Origin: Durusdinium trenchii
Lineage: Eukaryota; Sar; Dinophyceae; Suessiales; Symbiodiniaceae
Direction of reading: 5' to 3'
DNA length: 64,000 nt
Assembly (NCBI GenBank): GCA_963970005.1
Contig: CAXAMN010021224.1
Span: forward strand, 65,921 to 129,920
In this document: piece after piece, positions 13,166-24,900 of the stretch
How positions within the stretch are numbered: position 1 is the first letter of the stretch
How the letters are laid out: the number at the start of each line of letters is the position of its first letter
Notes under the pieces: generated by a model
The model's input: only the letters and a program-made list of their open reading frames with translations
Told to the model about the DNA's origin: nothing
Database searches by the model: none
Program-made: the position numbers and the translations under genes

Positions 13166-13703
13166 GTGCCCGTGTGGAAGGCCCGTGTGGACGGACCTCC
13201 CTCGTGGAAGCGGCTGAAAAGGAAGGGTTTGACATTTTCCCTTCGGTGGATTGGTCCAGCCCAGTGAGTGGATGATGTGGATTTGGGGGGACACTCCCAG
13301 AAAAGAAGTGGACAGTTCAGTTGAGCTTGATTTGGGGAACATGAGGGAGTCAGATGTGGTTGTTTTTGGTGAGGTTTTTCCTGTCCATTTCAATGCCCAG
13401 ATTGCCCTCAGATGTGAACATTCACATGTTAGGAGGAATGGTGGTTGACAAGTCAGTCAAGATAATCACGTAGCGAGTGAGAGGTTTTCCAAAGCTGATC
13501 AGCTCCCACATGCCCAAACTTGACCTCCAAACCGGAGGTGGACGGACTTGATCTTCTTGATGTCTGCTTCCCCTTCGGGATCCCACCTTCGAAGGGATGT
13601 CCTTGGATGCAAACGTTCGATGCTTCGATGTGTATGCAAATCCGTCCAAACAAGTCATGGAGATCGCACTCCCAGCTCTTCTCTGTCTCACCGCCTGCCT
13701 TGA

Positions 13704-13778
13704 GATGGAGTCTCCGCCGCCGATAAAGCCCGACGATGACCTGTGGACCGGTCGGCCGAACGCCTTGAACGACAGCAG
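13704..13778 (+). CDS. Candidate exon, unidentified gene
   Basis: Encodes ESPPPIKPDDDLWTGRPNAL and NDS, ending in AG|GTGCTG. The frame stays open upstream through an ATG at 13657, so the 5' edge is unsure. Product unknown. Confidence 0.35.
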
Positions 13779-14614
13779 GTGCTGGCACTGCTGGTCCTGG
13801 TGCTTTTGACCTTGTTGGCGAGCGCTTTGCTCATGGGCTTTGTGCCTTGGGCGCCATGAGCCGAATGTGTCAGACTGGGCGCACGGTGCTGGCCATGAGA
13901 TCAACCGGTGCGGTCCGGTTGATGATGATACGCCATCGATCTGCGGACAGCGAGTCGACGAGCTGACCCAGCCATGCTCTTTACCAGATGAGCTGATCGG
14001 ACATTTCCTGACAACTTGAGGGAACTAGCTCATGCTGAGACATGTCTGGGAACCCAGCTGAGACCATGCTGAGACCTTGAGGGAACTCAGCTGAGACCAT
14101 GCTTTCGTCGAACTGAGACCTGAGACTGAACCCGCTTCGGGGTTGATGAGACCTCCTGAGGGTGTAGAGGTGGGGTTTTGATCTGCGGCGTGGTCCGATC
14201 TGCGGCGTGATATGATCGGAGTCCGGCTGTGGAGGTCGAAGTGCAGTCCGACTTAAAGAGTTTTGATCAGTCGTAGTTGGGGTATTCAATCACCTTTTAA
14301 GGGTTCTCAAAGTGCTGGGCCGGCCAAACACCTGTTTCGAGTCTATGCTGGTATGTGTGTTTTTCAGAAAAGACCCCAATGGCAATCAGCACTATAGTGA
14401 GATAGCAGCTTCCAATCACACGACCCAGACGCTCCCCAAAATCCCACGACCTTGGTGGGATCGGTGACCCGAACGTCATGGTTCCTGGATGTTCCTAGTG
14501 GAATTTCTTGGATCCTCTGGGTGAGGTATACACCCTGGGGCTCCAACCTTCTCAGAAGGTAGACCTCTCAACCCCCACCCCAGTCCACCTTCTCAGGAGG
14601 TGGGCCAGGAGCCT

Positions 14615-14848
14615 CCCGAGCCTCCAAGGTCGCCAGCACTTGGGCGCGCGCGCTGGTCAGCACTTCACGGCAAGCCTTGCTGAAGGCACTGTGAGCGAGT
14701 CGAGGGCAGTCAGCCGGTTGAGCAGCTTCGCGTTGAGCAACGAGCATGTTGCATGTTGCTTCTGGTCTGGAGCCGTGTTTTGCTGCAGCACTTGCATGAT
14801 TTGCTTGGCAGATGCCGACCTCGAGGTGTTGGGCGAGTCGGATGCGGG
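14615..14848 (+). CDS. Candidate exon, strand uncertain
   Basis: The plus frame contains QHFTASLAEGTVSESRAVSR and later LADADLEVLGESDAG, with about two-thirds G/C third positions. The minus strand over the same bases also gives a plausible helical protein (ACREVLTSARAQVLATLEAR). The plus strand is preferred because every confident gene here runs that way. Confidence 0.3.
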
Positions 14849-16047
14849 TCGAGGGTTCAAAGACAATCTTTTTCAAGATTTTCCAAGATTGAGTCAAAGA
14901 GCACTAAGGCGAAGGTCAAAGCAAAGATGCGGGGGTCTGACCAGGCAGGTACCCCCAAAGAAGTCCAAACAGGATATTTATTTGCATTGTTGGAGTATAG
15001 AAAGTGTATCCAATTGGGTTTACATGGGTTAACCACATAATTTTTCAATCAGTCTTGCCAGCAGTTCCATTTCGGGGTGCCGAACTTGGAGAGGTTCAAG
15101 GGAAAAGTCCCTTGTGATGGGACTAAAAGCCATCCCCTTTCTGCCTGTGCAACTCCTGGAAGAACCCTCAGCGGCAGCCATTAGGGCCTATTGCACAGAG
15201 GCGACCCTTCTTTGTCAACGTGCTCAGCTGTTGGCATACGAACTAAACTGGTACTTGTACCCGTTTTCGGAGGCACGAATTCAGACTCCTTGTAGATGCT
15301 AGCATCCACACCAAAAGTATCATTCGTCCGCCGTGCGTGCTTGGCTTCGCTCAGGAGCACACAGAGACGCCCCGCCATGCGGGCTGCGCAGGTCCGCTGA
15401 GCCGTGCCGGGGAAAAACCAACGGGCGTTGGGGTCCACTCTGGACCTCGGTGCAAGATCTCCAAGTCTAGGAACTTCAGATTTTATCATGGGGCATTCAT
15501 GGGTTTTCAATGGTTTTCAGGAATTCATTGGGAACTGGTTCTCGGTGTGGGGCTTCCGATGCACCACCTGACAAGATGGACAGAAAATTCGAGCCTTCTG
15601 AAGGAGGGACAGGACCCAGCGCCACATTGACATCTTCAATTTGAGACGTCAATGGAGCTCAATCAGGTTGACCCCCCCGAAAAAACCTGCATGGCCCGTC
15701 GATCGGTCTGGGTGGATCAGCCCGCAGTACGCGCATGAAGCTGTTTCACCACCCAGACTGACCGGACCCGGACCCTCGGACCTTCCGTTTGGGACCGGGA
15801 GAACGGCTCGGCCTGTGGAGCGTTTGGGGGGCGCCCAGTCCGAACTTGTCGTCCTAGACCCAAGAGTCAGGGATTGCAGGCTAAGCTTGGACTGGTCCAA
15901 AGCAGTCTGACACAACTGGACTTGAGCAGATTTGAAGTTCTTTCTATATGATCCTTCACATGTTTGACATCTCAAAAGCACTCCACGCCCAGACGCCAAG
16001 ACCGACCAGAAGCCCCGGTTTAGGTGGGGGATCGAAGCCAAACCGAG

Positions 16048-16155
16048 GCGGCGAAGAAGAAGCCGCGGGCTGCCTGGGCCCTGCAGTGCTTGGAAAGCGC
16101 CGCTGAGCGGCCAAAGCAGCGGCGAAAAAGAGCCGCCGGGGCACTTCCCGAAGCG
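16048..16155 (+). CDS. Candidate exon, Lys/Ala-rich
   Basis: Acceptor ACCGAG|G and donor GCG|GTGCAT frame an exact 36-codon segment reading AAKKKPRAAWALQCLESAAE then RPKQRRKRAAGALPEA. The basic clusters resemble a nuclear localisation or RNA-binding tail. Product unknown. Confidence 0.5.
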
Positions 16156-16848
16156 GTGCATGCGAACGGATACAGTATACCAGGACTCTCCAAGGGGTGC
16201 CCAATGGAATCCTATAGGTAGTGTGGGGTAGTCCATTGGACACCCCTTAGAGGGTTCAGGTATATCCTTATATATATTTATGGAGGACCTCCAAGTTTGG
16301 GTATGACATGTTATGAAGCTGTGTAGAGTGAACTTGGTCCTGTTTGGGTTTGATACCCTGTGTTGGCTTTCGGGGACTAGAGGCTGGGTGTTGGTTCAAG
16401 ATCCGAAAACAAGGTCGTTTGGGCCGAGCCTTCTCCAAACAGCGCTTCTGTGGTGATTTCACCACCCGTCTCCAGCGAAGTGTTCTTCAGCCCATGAGCC
16501 CTGTACGTGCAGTGATTCTTCGCTGATGAAACATTGGCGCATGCGCAGTCTCACGGTTCCAAATCACTCGTTCTTGATGCATACTGCATACGACTTAGAT
16601 CGAGGTGGATCAATCTCCTATAGCCTTGGAGAGATGTCCCCTCCGGACCTCTGCCAAAGAGCAAACACATTTCAACACCCTGGTGGTTTTGGACTGGAGT
16701 TGACGAGTCTTAGCCCTCCAACCGGTCGGTGGTTATCACTTTTTGCTTTCGGGTTGGGCGAGCCGAAGAACCGAAGGTCACCTTGCTTGCGAGGACCTTC
16801 CAGTGTGCACGGGCCAGAATCTCATCCTACTTTTGAAAGGGGTAAGAC

Positions 16849-16953
16849 TTCCAGGAGTCACAGAGCTCGGGGTGGTGTTTGGTCCCCTTACGTGAGTGGA
16901 TGTTCTGGGCACCCCTAACCTCCATGGATCGCACCCCGACATGTGACTGCTGG
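16849..16953. repeat. Dispersed 'GGAGTCACAGAGCTC' palindromic element
   Basis: Runs from CCAGGAGTCACAGAGCTCGG through GGGCACCCCTAACCTCCATG to CACCCCGACATGTGACTGCTGG-type sequence. The ends are imperfect inverted repeats. It is closely related to the element at 42573, which is in the opposite orientation. Confidence 0.7.
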
Positions 16954-17060
16954 TTCTCAGAGTTTGGGGATGAGAAATCGCCCATGTCACTCGTCTGCAG
17001 GTGTCGAAGCCTTGACCTGAGAGATGATAGCTGGAACGTCACCTGGCCATCACTTGGGAG

Positions 17061-17208
17061 GTTGATTAGACCCCGCAAGGCCATCGCCCTCACCGCTGAA
17101 AGAGCGGAACCACCTTCCCAAGAGTCGGGTGGTCACCCCGGTTTGGCGGATGGTTCCGACACAGCAAATCGGATGAGGAAGCAGTTTGCTGCATTGTCCG
17201 ATGGATGA
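17061..17208 (+). CDS. Weak candidate exon
   Basis: After TTGGGAG|G the frame reads LIRPRKAIALTAERAEPPSQ and continues open to TGA at 17206-17208. A GT at 17130 could be the real donor. Product unknown. Confidence 0.3.
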
Positions 17209-17821
17209 AATGGACTTTACACCCACCAGTGGTATCCAATCTCGGTTTTTAACTATACTCCTGAATTAGAGAGAGCAAGAACACTACTCCATCACCGTCC
17301 AAAGGGTGGTTTAAAGACCCCTCCTACCATGTCTATCCAATTTGGGTGGGTTGGCTTCATTTTTTGTGGCTTTGTATCCAGACCTTTATGCGCTGGTTTT
17401 TTCATGTTGTCCAAGGTCTGTTTCCTGAACATTGATGTGAAGGTTTAGGATTTGGGTCGATTCAACGGTGTTCTACAGCTTTTCAACTCGAGCAGATCGA
17501 ACCTTTTTGCAACTTGTGGACCAAAACCCAGGGCTATCCATTCGATGTCTTGTTCTCGGATTTTGCACATTACTGTTTGGCCAGTTTTGCAAGGCACCCG
17601 GGTGATTTCGTGGTGAAATACGGACGCGGCACCTCATTGGTTGTTGGATTTGTGCTGTTGATGCGGGGTTTATCCTGGGCATGATTCATTCCAAAAAGTG
17701 GTCGTCAGGTTAGTGTTTGGAAGGTATGTGGAATCCGATGTTTGGGCTGTAAAATCCGATGTTCGGCATGGAGCTGCACCCGGTGTAGCCATCATTTTAC
17801 CTGCAAACACCCCACCCTCAG

Positions 17822-17929
17822 ATGAGCCGAGTGGAGCGCAACACGACGTCCCCGAGGCCAAGCAGAACAAGGAGATGCTGCAGAAGAGGGCTGAAAGCTT
17901 CACGCAATGGTCCAGCGGCCTGTTTGATG
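17822..17929 (+). CDS. Candidate exon, unidentified gene
   Basis: Preceded by a pyrimidine-rich tract ending CCCTCAG. G/C-ended codons give EPSGAQHDVPEAKQNKEMLQ then KRAESFTQWSSGLFD, with donor G|GTTGCA. Its phase-1 end fits the start of the terminal exon at 20519. Charged and helical; no family recognised. Confidence 0.55.
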
Positions 17930-18270
17930 GTTGCAGGGGTGAAAGAAACCAGGTTGGGGCTAGGGAGGCTCTTCATCAAGGTCTCGCAAGGCCAGAATCA
18001 CCCTTAAGGCCCTTGTTTGCAATTCACCTACAACGGTTTGAGATGAGTGGCGCAACCCAAGAGAGTCCTTTTCTTCTGTTTTCCAAACCATGCATCCAAG
18101 AGTGGATGGTGGATGCCGAAACGCACGCCACATCGAGGTCTTGCTATCACCCCACATCAGTTCACGTCACTTTTCGAGGTCTTGAAGGACGGGGACGGGT
18201 GTCTTCAAAGTGTTCTTCGCCATGGAAGTCCGACCAGTTTAAACATGAATGATCTGGTTTATAGTAAAAC

Positions 18271-18300
18271 AATGGGTTGTTCGGGATTCAGGCTATTTAA
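18271..18300. repeat. Short dispersed repeat shared with 7953-7990
   Basis: The string containing ATGGTTGTT/ATGGGTTGTT, GGATTCAGGCTATT occurs here and near 7953-7985. Similar ends (TTTGAATCCC, GAACAACC) occur at 36127 and 37676, probably edges of a larger repeat family. Confidence 0.5.
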
Positions 18301-19744
18301 AGACTGGTGGGCCACGACTTAAACCGGGTTCGTCTCCACCCGGTTTGGGTTCGGGTGGAGAGGTGTCTGACAGTGTCCAGAGATACCGTCTGAGGGTGTC
18401 GTCTGAGATTCGGTCTTTAGAGCTGAGCTGAGCTGGTGCCTGGTATGGACGCCATGTGGCGCTGTCATGGGCTGTCCCTCTCAACGGTTGATGTCGAGCT
18501 CTTTCAGGCTTCCAGGACTGACTCGTGCGACTCGTAGGGAATAAGGGAATGAGCTCTCAATAGAGATTCCATGCCCTCATTCCTTACTAAGCACAAGGTC
18601 AGAGGATTGAATTGGTCTCCCTAAGGTTGTGATGTACTCTGACTCCGAACGGCACGGTGTGATCCAATGGATCCCCAGAACGCTCCAGAAGCTCAGCAGG
18701 ATCCGGCTTGGGTGAAAGCGGGACCCGAACGAAGACAAACGCAATGGGTGGCATTCAAAGACCACCTAAGGAGAGGAACCATCAGCTGAGACCGGTTCGA
18801 GGTTCTCCCTCTTATCCACCTCCCGGGATGAAGCCAGAGTGGCCAGGTTGGAAGAGCATGCCTGCCCGGTGCTAGTGCTGGCCGACACCTTGGATGCCAG
18901 GAGTTCAAACAGAGGAAGAGGAAGCTGTTGGCGGTTTGATCACCAGCTAGTCACCTAGTCAAATTATCTAATTGGTCTGGATGTCAGCGTGCTGCTGGCA
19001 GCCAGGTGTACACTCTAGACTCCAAGGGTGTTCCAGAACCTCTCAGAGGGTCCTACTCACATCTCCACCTTTCAGCAGGTTGCGAATAATGACATGTGAT
19101 CCCCTAGGCTGACCCAAACAGGACATTTCCGTGCTGCCAATTGACTCAACACTGGTTTGCATGGAGGTTCTTTTGGCCAACACATGTCCTCTTGTTGGTG
19201 AAAAGCACTTCTTTCTCTGGGTTTTGAGACCATTCTTTCCGTTAGCTAAGCAGAGAGGAGATGCATCAAGGCATTCGACACACCGTGGGTTTTTGGATGT
19301 CCTCCCGAGACGGGCCAAACCACCACCGAAAGAACGGCTGAGTCGAGGTGGGCCATGCCTGTTTCCTGGGGATGATCACAGGCGACAAGGAGCGTTTTTT
19401 TTCATGGCCATGCCGCCGGGTTTTGCTGGTGCTCGTTTCTCTTGCTGTGCAACGATACCAGCATAGACCCCAAACTTTCATTTGTTGCGTCAACGGTTTG
19501 GGGAACATATTTATAAGTTATTTTTTTCCGCACGGTGGAACGTTGCCGTGCAGTCACTCCTGAGCCGTCCGCTTGAATTTTCTCTTTCAGATAGATTTTT
19601 GGGGGCAGTTTGGGGGCAGTTTGCCCTCAAATTTGGATGTTGACAGCGGGGCCAGCAAAAAGGTCAGCTGGCGTGGAAGAAGACCTCAGTGTCCAAAACG
19701 ACCGAGTTTCTTCTGTCGGTTTGGGGGAGATTTCGACCAGTGCC

Positions 19745-19764
19745 CATATATATATATATATATA
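19745..19764. repeat. (TA)n microsatellite
   Basis: An uninterrupted TA dinucleotide run of about 20 bp. Confidence 0.85.
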
Positions 19765-20518
19765 GATAGAGCACTTGGACATTTCAGCCAGATGGCGGAA
19801 GTCCTTGAAAACTGCACATGGGCCCCATGTTTTTTAGGTGAATAACTCTTTGGAAGCCACGTGAAAACACACATCGCCGGGAGAGCGAGTCGAATGAAGC
19901 GCACCAAGTCAGCAACTTAGGGGATCCAAGTTGTGGTGGTCGAGTTTCACCAGGGATGAAGGCAAGGCCAACGCGATCACCCTAGGGGTCCAAGTATCTT
20001 GTCAGAAGGTGATGTGTTCGACACTGTTATGTTGTGTGCCATTGTCGGGTCCAGTTGTGCCTTCTGAGGTTAGGTACGACCGGATCCCTAGGGTCATGGA
20101 TGAAAAGATGATAAAAGAACAATATGCATCCTCAGAACCTTCATTTCGGGGTGTGAAACATGGAGATCGGTAGGGGGGTCCAGCCAGGAGACCCCCAAGT
20201 TTTCGAAGTTGCCGGTGGATGGCATCCCAGGTCGTAGGGAAGGGTGAAGCTTGGAACCGAAGACGAGTTTTTTTGGACCTGACGGAAATCCCATGGAGCA
20301 AAGCAAAGCAACTCTTGGGGGGTTACAGTTCAGGTGTTCAAAAAGAAGTTGGGGTGCCCAACCACATTCCACTGTGGTAAATTAGATGAACTGATCAGGG
20401 ACTTCATTCAGACGCCATGTTTCAGTGAGACCCGCCGAACCAACTCCTGGCATTTTTCTCCATCGATCCGGGTTCAGTTGCACAATGGATCTGCCGAACC
20501 CCCGCGCCGGATGCAGAG

Positions 20519-20877
20519 GATTTGTCCTCCTCGGGCCCAGACAGATCGACTTGGTGGCGCAGAAAACGACACCATGGTTGACTCCATGGAACATGTCCAA
20601 CCTTCAAATACTCAAGAACATCGAAGCTTGCCAAGCACTGAAAGCATCCTTCATCAACACCTTGACCCCCAAAAACGCCATGAGGGCCGTGAGCGGAACC
20701 CGCCGGACCGCTGCCGCGTCCGCGGCGTTGAGCCTGCAGAAGGGCTTTGAGAATGTGAAGGCGCTGCCCTTCTCTGTGTCTCGGTGTCGAAGCAAAGGCG
20801 ACCGGGTCCACTTCACTGGGGTCAGACCCTTTCGCGACGGCGGTGAAACGACATCCGGGGTCGAGATGGTCGGCTGA
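20519..20877 (+). CDS. Probable terminal exon of an unidentified upstream gene
   Basis: Begins after TGCAGAG|GA and stays open for about 119 codons to TGA at 20875-20877. The codons are G/C-ended. Recognisable stretches are FVLLGPRQIDLVAQ, SNLQILKNIEACQALKASFI, and NAMRAVSGTRRTAAASAALS followed by LQKGFENVKALPF. The two leading bases fit the phase-1 end of 17822-17929. It lies on the same strand as the P450, about 0.83 kb before the P450 trans-splice acceptor, as expected for dinoflagellate head-to-tail gene clusters. I do not recognise the protein family. Confidence 0.5.
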
Positions 20878-21709
20878 TCGGGAGGCTACCAAGCTCGGTT
20901 GAAACAGGTGGGAGACCCATCAGGCTCCGCCCCTTAAATGATGAACACTCCAGTTGACGAATTGGAATGACCCAGCGGTTCCAAGGAGTTGTTGGTGCAG
21001 AACCAACTTGCGGAGGAAGGGGACGGGTGCCGAACCGACTTGTCACCATGGGATGATCCAAAGACCCACCCGTTTGGCATGGTACTCCTGTGAGTCGTGG
21101 GAGCTCGGTTGACATCCCGAACAGACGGAGGAATCGGTTTGTATCGATCCACAGGGTTTCAGCAGGGTGCCCGGGTTTTGACCCACACGCGTTTGACTTC
21201 TGAGTTTCTTGGATGATTTCACGATCACTGTGATATACAGGCGTTCGAGACACCCTCCAGATGAATCATGTGCATGTATGACGATAGAAGATCAACGAGA
21301 GGATGTCTCCGCATTCCACTGGGCTCCGGGCCATCGTGGCTTCTTCAAAGCGTAATCTGGCTGTGCGTCAAAACCCGGAGCCCTAATGTTCCCTGGTAGG
21401 TTGACCTCCTAGGTAGGTCAACCAGTTGGTTTTCCTGGTGCCAGTTTCCCACTACTGCCATCTCTATCTCCGACAGTCGCAGTGGTCATGTTCATCGCTC
21501 AGATGCCGTGGTCAAGGCGATTTACGGCGAACCCCGAGCCTAGACTGGCCACAGCCACTGGCTCACAGTGTCCCCATCAAAAGCCTGGTTTTCCCTGGCA
21601 CCAAAACACACAAACTGGTTTTTGTATGTGAACACCTCTATTTTCCATGGTTTTGAGGGTACCTGGTTTATACCATTCTCTGAGGCACCATAGTGATTAC
21701 CCTTCTCTT
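20878..21709. other. Intergenic spacer upstream of the P450
   Basis: About 0.83 kb with no convincing exon. It contains small inverted repeats such as GTAGGTTGACCTCCTAGGTAGGTCAAC around 21394-21420 in broken form. No TATA box or terminator is evident, which is usual for dinoflagellates. Confidence 0.45.
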
Positions 21710-21711
21710 AG
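21710..21711 (+). promoter_or_regulatory. Possible spliced-leader trans-splice acceptor AG
   Basis: A pyrimidine-rich stretch (21701-21708) ends in TAG, 12 nt before the first ATG of the P450 at 21724. Dinoflagellate mRNAs receive a trans-spliced leader at such AGs, so this is the best candidate for the mRNA 5' end. Position is inferred from sequence only; no promoter motif is visible upstream. Confidence 0.45.
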
Positions 21712-21723
21712 AGTTATTTCAAC

Positions 21724-21960
21724 ATGTCTTTGGTTCGTCGGCTTCGGGGATTCTTCGCGCCTTCGGTCTCTGCCCATCGTCGCCGGGTGGCCGAAGCCCC
21801 TCGGTCTGCGGCTTCCCTCGGTCTGGGGACCTCGCATGGGGACCTCGTCGTTCGAGGAGATGCCAGGGCCGCAGTGGCCAGTGGTTGGTGCGCTTCCGGC
21901 CTTCATGAGCTATGGTTTCAGCCGCCTCCACGAGTACTACCGCACGATGCTAAGCTTGAG
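21724..21960 (+). CDS. P450 exon 1: presequence and proline-rich hinge
   Basis: From the ATG at 21724 frame 1 gives MSLVRRLRGFFAPSVS and continues rich in Arg, Ala and Ser with few acids, a typical mitochondrial targeting peptide. The P450 hinge SSFEEMPGPQWPVVGALPAF follows, but in the next frame. The switch coincides with a tandem duplication: the 11-mer TGGGGACCTCG occurs at 21824-21834 and again at 21837-21847 (period 13). Dropping one unit joins presequence and hinge in frame. The duplication also creates an ATG at 21836-21838 that is in frame with the hinge. The exon ends in a canonical donor, AG|GTAAGT, with two bases of a codon left over. Confidence 0.9.
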
Positions 21961-24900
21961 GTAAGTGGTGGGTTTTGAGGTGGGATGGCAGGTGGTTTTC
22001 TTCGTTGGTCAGTGCTTTTGCTCTTTTTTCTTCTTTTGGCTCGGATGACGCAGGTAGTTTATGTTTGGTGTATGGCTGATGTTTTAGCTTGTACAATCTT
22101 TTTTCGCTGGGGTCGAGGCAGATAGCACTGGCTGGGGTCTCCTAGTCTTTGGAAGCTTTCGCACACTTCTTTTGCTTCTGTGGCTGATGCGAGCCCAAGC
22201 CCAAAAGGAATCTGGTGAAGTCTCGGACCCAGTTCGAGGTGGCACACCGCTTTGGCTGTGGGATATCGCACCTCTGTTTTCCTTGTGGTATTCAAGAAAG
22301 CCCTCCCTTTTTGTGTGTTGAGATTGAAAGTGCAGCAGCAGGGGTTCATGAAAGTACAAGGTGTGACAAAAATAGAGATTCAACAGCTAGACCAGGAGGG
22401 AAATCAGGATCCTTGCTGCTGGTTTGACGGTTTGACTTCTCCGCTCAGGAGCTATGAGAAGTATGGCCTCATTTGGAACGTCACTCGGCACAGCGACAAG
22501 TGACTGCGAGTGGGGTGTTGATGAAGCTACATCTTTTGGCTGTCTTGAAGTATGACGTTATCCAGTTATATATCCCTGATTTTGGAGATGTCCTGACTCT
22601 TCCAACCATGCGGACACCATCTCTGTTTCTTCTTTTTCCCAGGCGGACCTCCCTCTTTACCGCTCCCGCGGGAGCCCCTCGGATTCTCTCAGGGCTCCAT
22701 CATGAATGAGCCGACGGTGATCCTCAGCGAACCACGTGAGATGCGCAAGGTCTTTCAGCAGGAGCCGAGCCGCCGAGCCGAGCTGAGCCTCTGCCACACC
22801 GGGAAGAAGCCTTTGGCTCGCCGGAAACCCGACCGGCATGGAGTAGTCTGATGCCTGGGAGTAGTCCCATGTGCTCGAGAATCAATGACCCTAACCACAA
22901 AGCCATAGTTGTTTGATTTCATTTAGGGCACCAAGAACCCCATCCTTTTACCTCGCATCTTTCTTGAAGAGTGAACCACCACGGTACACACCTGGCCTTC
23001 AATGGCCATCCTTTGTGTTCTTGTCGGCTCTTGAGAACGGAAGCTCTTCACCGTGAGCAGGAAGGTCGCTATCCACGTGGTCTGGTGTCCGATGCTTGGT
23101 GCCGCGGCGCAGTTAGGGGCGGCGGTGCCGGGGCTCCGGGCAGCGGTGCATGGGTGGGGCGGTTGGGGCGGGGCGTTGGGATGATCTGGGGCGCCTTTGA
23201 GGGTAGAATAGAAGAAGAAAGGATTTCGGAGGGCAAGTGTCGATGACCCGGGGTGTTTGATTGATTACTAGCAGTCCCCCAAGACCTTCAGCTTCGGCGC
23301 AAGCCACAACTTGTGACAGCTGTGGCCAAGAACAAACCTCCGGACCCCCAGAGAAGATGACAAGAAGACAAAGCTATCAACTCTGGGGTGTTCGGGGGAC
23401 AAGCCGCCTTTTTCCTAGATCTTTTTGATATATAATATTTCCCCACCTGTCAGGTGAGGGTTGTTAGATTTTATGTCACCTGCCTTGCTCCTCCTCCTCC
23501 TCCGCCGCCTCAACCACGAGTGTTGGATGGCAGTGTTCCCCGCCGGACCTCAACCGCGAGCTTCGGCGGGCAGTGTTCCCCGCCGGATCTCAACCGCGGG
23601 TCAGAAGATATGCCAGATAGAACGCCAGAAAGAATGTCAGATATGCAGAAGATATGCCAGATAGAAGGTCCAAAAGACTGTCAAAAGATATGCCAGAAAG
23701 AATGTCAGAAAGAATGTCAGAAGATGTGCCACAAAGAATGCCAGAAGATATGCCAGAAAGAATGTCAGAAGATATGCCAGAAAGAATGCCAGAAGACATG
23801 CCAGAAAGAATGTCAGAAGATATGCCAGAAAGAGTGCCAGAAGATATGCCAGAAAGAATGCCGAAATAATGTTTCGATACATGCCAGAAAGTCACTCGAA
23901 GTAAAGTAGTTCTTTTGTTTTGCGGTGCTGCTGAATGTTGTGGCCAGCTCCATGATGTCACTGCATTTTCTATCTGGCGAATCACCTGAACCTTCCAACT
24001 GCACACACACTTTCTGCCTTTTCACCCATAAAATTCGCCAAGAGGCAGACATTTTGCATAGTTGGACGATTCAGGGTGTGTATTTTAGTAGGGAGGGAGA
24101 CCCCTAAAGACCTCTGGCAACAAGAAAGCAGACTAAGTCCATTGGTTGGGGCGGTCCCCCAAAATACAAACCGGTATGACTCGACCAAGCACTTCACTCG
24201 TCCCAGTCGACCGCCAGACCCAATCGGCCGTGGCTTCGGCGTGTTTCGCTCAGGTTCCTCCACCACATGAACGCCAAGTTGAAGTTGCCGGGCAGCAAAC
24301 TCATCGAGGACGAGTGGTGGGGGCGAGTTTTGGACAGAGTCTCAGCAGTCAGATGGCAGAGAACATCAGAGGTGGTTGATTTGCGACATGAATTCTAAGG
24401 TGGTCAGACTGGAGGACCCCACCTCCTAGACATTTGGCCCCTGAAAGAGTTCCAAGCTGAACATCGAGAAATTCAATTCTACACTCCCGTTTTGATGAAA
24501 AAAAACTTGTGAAACAATTTGAACCTCGAGGTTTTCCCACCAATTGAACCTAATAGCTTCTAGATACTAGTAGCTTGTTGTTACTAGTAGTAATGGCCTC
24601 CAACCTCATAGCCAAAATAGGTGGGTGTGTCGGCTGAACACCCATTCTCGCAGCGTTGGGACCGCGTTCCACCGATCAGACGGCCTGCGCTGTCGACCGC
24701 CGCTTTCCGCAGGACGGGCCGAACTGGCATTCCTCACGGCAGAAGCTGCAAAAGGCGACGAGGGAGTCCGGGAGGGGCCTGAAACGGGCGTTTGTTGCAG
24801 ATATGAAGAAGTGTTGTTGTTGTTGTTTTTTTTTTTTCTCTGGGCCAAGTCATGAAGAGGTGCCCGGTCCGAAAACTGCAAGGTATTGTCAGAGTGTGAA

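Noticed and set aside
15356-15460. Minus-strand peptide WFFPGTAQRTCAARMAG, resembling a P450 heme loop
   Set aside because: The spacing F-x-x-G-x-R-x-C-x-G is not met, no other P450 motif lies nearby on that strand, and a plus-strand exon-like segment overlaps it.
23604-23892. Regular repeats considered as a CRISPR array
   Set aside because: Units are contiguous and degenerate with no unique spacers; it is a minisatellite in a eukaryotic intron.
24590-24620. ATAGCCAAAATAGG considered as an antisense piece of the dinoflagellate spliced leader
   Set aside because: It matches only a short part of the leader (CCATTTTGGCT core not preserved) and lies in a TAGTAGC repeat copy.
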